In this document: positions 24,349 to 25,865 of the stretch, piece after piece
Position numbering within the stretch: the first letter of the stretch is position 1
How the letters are laid out: each line of letters opens with the position of its first letter
Source: CANJSG01 sp038203875
GTDB taxonomy: Bacteria; Verrucomicrobiota; Verrucomicrobiia; Limisphaerales; CANJSG01
Reading direction: 5' to 3'
Length of the DNA stretch: 25,865 nucleotides
NCBI GenBank assembly: GCA_038203875.1
Contig: JBBRDN010000038.1
Location: forward strand, 1-25,865
The notes under the pieces: generated by a model
What the model was told of the DNA's origin: nothing
Database searches by the model: none
Seen by the model: the letters and a program-made list of their open reading frames with translations, nothing else
Program-made: the position numbers and the translations under genes

Positions 24349-24450
24349 GACACTGGACAAGACTCCATCCGTTATCCGCGCGCGGTTCGCTCGGTCCACC
24401 CGATCGCCGGGTTCCGATTCGATGAACCGGCGACGACCGACACTGGACAA
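24349..24450. repeat. 12-base direct repeat upstream of adenine deaminase
   Basis: GACACTGGACAA occurs at 24349-24360 and again at 24439-24450, exactly 90 bases apart, both in the noncoding region before the adenine deaminase start. The second copy is seven bases before the ATG. Possible regulator sites or a small duplication; the repeat is exact over 12 bases. Confidence 0.55.
24404..24433 (+). promoter_or_regulatory. Inverted repeat in the adenine deaminase leader
   Basis: TCGCCGGGTTC (24404-24414) and GAACCGGCGA (24424-24433) pair over 10 bp with a single bulged G and a nine-base spacer. The element ends 24 bases before the adenine deaminase ATG and lies between the two 12-base direct repeats. 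It could be an operator for a dimeric regulator or a leader hairpin; there is no following T-run. Confidence 0.45.
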
Positions 24451-24457
24451 TCTCCCA

Positions 24458-25865
24458 ATGATCACACGCTTCTCCGTCGCTCCGCTCTGGCAGATGACCC
24501 GCCAACTTGCCGCTGTCGCCTCGGGCAGATCGGCGCCGGACCTCGTCATCACCGGCGGTCGCGTGTTGTCCACCTACACCGAACGCACGCTGCCCGACCG
24601 CGAGATCTGGATCAGCGGCGGCCGCATCGCCGCGGTGAAGCCGGCTGGCGAGGCCAAGAAGCTGGGTTTCACCACGAAGTTCTACGATGCGCGCGGCGGC
24701 ATCCTCGCGCCGGGCCTGGTTGATCCGCACGTCCACATCGAATCCTCGATGATGACCGCGTGTGCCTATGCCGAAGCCGCGCTGCTCAACGGCACGACCA
24801 CCCTCTTCTGCGACAGCCACGAGATCGGCAATGTCTGCGACACTGCGGGCATCGAATGGATGCTGGAAGATGCGCGGCAGGCGCCGCTAAATATCTTCCT
24901 CACTGTTCCCAGCACCGTTCCGGCGACGAATCCCGACCTCGAGACCGCCGGTGGCGATCTCACACCCGCGAAGATCGGCGCGCTCTTCGACCGATGGCCG
25001 GAAGCCGTTGCGCTCGGCGAGAAGATGGACTTCATCCCGGTCTGCCTGGGCGATGAACGCAGCCACGGACTAATCGCAGAATCGCTCAAGCGCGGCCGGC
25101 CCGTCTGCGGCCACATCTACGGACGAGAATTCGTCGCCGCCTATGCTGCCTCGGGCGTGACGGACACCCATGAAGCCATCGACCGCGAGATCGCCAACGA
25201 CTTCCTCGAAGCCGGCATCTGGATCTTCCTGCGCGGCGGCAATCCCGCGACGCCGTGGCATTCGCTCCCGCTCGCGATCAAGGCCGTCACCGAACTCGGC
25301 GCGAACCCCAAGCGCGTCTGCGTCTGCACCGACGACCGCGATGCGGACGACCTGTTCCTCTTCGGCCTCGACTGGGTCACGCGCCAGGCCATCACCGCCG
25401 GCGTGAAGCCCGAGACGGCTTGGAGCATGGGTTCGCTCCATGGCGCGACGCGCTATGGCTTCGACGGCGAATTCGGCGCGCTCGGCCATTCCCGTCGCGC
25501 GGACATCGTTCTCCTGAACGACTCGCTCGAAGTGCAGAACACCTGGTTCGGCGGCGAGCTCATGGTCGAGAACCGTCAACCAACACCGCTGCTCGCCGAG
25601 CAGGTGAGCAAGCACCGCTACCATTATCCCGCAGCCGCCTACAGCACCGTCCAAGTCTCCGACGACGTGAAACTGATCCCGGAGTTGCCGACCAATACGG
25701 TCACGGCAAACGCCATCCGTGTCGCACTGCCGGGCATCATCACCTTCCATGAACGAATCGAGCTCACGCCTGAGGCTTCATGGGAGGAGCACTTCCGGAA
25801 ACACAACCTCTGCTTCGTCAGCGTGGTTGAACGCTACGGCCGTTCGAAACGCGTCGGTCTGGGTC
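24458..25865 (+). CDS. ade: Adenine deaminase (partial, runs off the right edge)
   Basis: An open frame from ATG 24458 to the window end (469 codons, no stop seen), matching adenine deaminase of the amidohydrolase superfamily, which converts adenine to hypoxanthine and ammonia in the cytoplasm. Motifs: LVITGGRVLS at the N-terminus, LAPGLVDPHVHIESSMM with H91 and H93, ALGEKMDF with the ligand-type Glu, GHIYGREFVAAYAASGVTDTHE, CTDDRDADDL, and SMGSLHGATRYGF followed by GHSRRADIVLL. Full-length enzymes are about 550-600 residues, so roughly 100 are missing. There is no signal peptide, which fits cytoplasmic action on imported adenine. The gene is divergent from the TonB-dependent receptor and has no Shine-Dalgarno sequence. 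Confidence 0.93.
   Translation, partial: MITRFSVAPLWQMTRQLAAVASGRSAPDLVITGGRVLSTYTERTLPDREIWISGGRIAAVKPAGEAKKLGFTTKFYDARGGILAPGLVDPHVHIESSMMTACAYAEAALLNGTTTLFCDSHEIGNVCDTAGIEWMLEDARQAPLNIFLTVPSTVPATNPDLETAGGDLTPAKIGALFDRWPEAVALGEKMDFIPVCLGDERSHGLIAESLKRGRPVCGHIYGREFVAAYAASGVTDTHEAIDREIANDFLEAGIWIFLRGGNPATPWHSLPLAIKAVTELGANPKRVCVCTDDRDADDLFLFGLDWVTRQAITAGVKPETAWSMGSLHGATRYGFDGEFGALGHSRRADIVLLNDSLEVQNTWFGGELMVENRQPTPLLAEQVSKHRYHYPAAAYSTVQVSDDVKLIPELPTNTVTANAIRVALPGIITFHERIELTPEASWEEHFRKHNLCFVSVVERYGRSKRVGLG

Larger units (their letters stand above)
24105..24457. other. Divergent intergenic region between the receptor and adenine deaminase genes
   Basis: A 353-base region that must carry promoters for both divergent genes. 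It contains a 12-base direct repeat (24349-24360 and 24439-24450) and an imperfect inverted repeat (24404-24433), described separately, plus a short CCGACT/AGTCGG dyad at 24310-24335. I could not assign -35/-10 boxes with confidence and recognise no riboswitch class. Confidence 0.6.

Noticed and set aside
24105..24457. Purine riboswitch before adenine deaminase
   Set aside because: No conserved purine-aptamer junction sequence could be found; only a simple hairpin and a direct repeat are visible.

Overview
The window is about 25.9 kb of GC-rich, gene-dense bacterial chromosome. A TonB-dependent outer-membrane receptor, many signal peptides and a lipobox point to a diderm (Gram-negative) cell. 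Family composition, high GC and weak Shine-Dalgarno signals suggest Verrucomicrobiota, but that is inference from overall character and not from a marker gene. I saw no rRNA, tRNA, CRISPR array, insertion sequence or phage gene. Several starts were moved downstream of the longest ORF to coincide with signal peptides or conserved N-termini.

Left part (1-4300, minus strand): the first codons of an exported protein run off the left edge. Next comes a likely operon of a SUMF1-like exported protein, a small membrane-anchored protein and a tandem GT4 glycosyltransferase. Region 4400-8120: three small or poorly characterised genes (an 89-aa protein, a DUF5990-like protein, a small membrane protein), a TatD-like metallohydrolase, a bacterial PH-domain protein and an AraC-type regulator. 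Region 8200-12190 (plus strand): sppA, upp and a creatinase/M24-fold protein closely packed, then htpX ending in a hairpin. Region 12260-14832: a GNAT acetyltransferase downstream of an exported SAM hydrolase (minus), and a divergent SLC10A7/YfeH-like transporter (plus).

Right part (14856-25865): the most coherent system. On the minus strand lie a TonB-dependent receptor, a strong intrinsic terminator, then five tightly packed genes: NUP-family nucleoside phosphorylase-fold protein, secreted adenosine deaminase, CocE/NonD-type serine hydrolase, NCS2/AzgA-type purine permease, and an MTA/SAH-nucleosidase-like lipoprotein. Two junctions are ATGA stop/start overlaps. Divergent from the receptor is an adenine deaminase gene that runs off the right edge. 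Four of the five operon products carry export signals, and the fifth is an inner-membrane permease. The parsimonious model is: nucleosides cross the outer membrane, are deaminated and cleaved to free bases in the periplasm, the bases enter through NCS2, and cytoplasmic adenine deaminase converts adenine to hypoxanthine. The nearby exported SAM hydrolase (adenosine-forming) and upp add to the nucleobase theme. The receptor's substrate and the esterase's role are not established by sequence.
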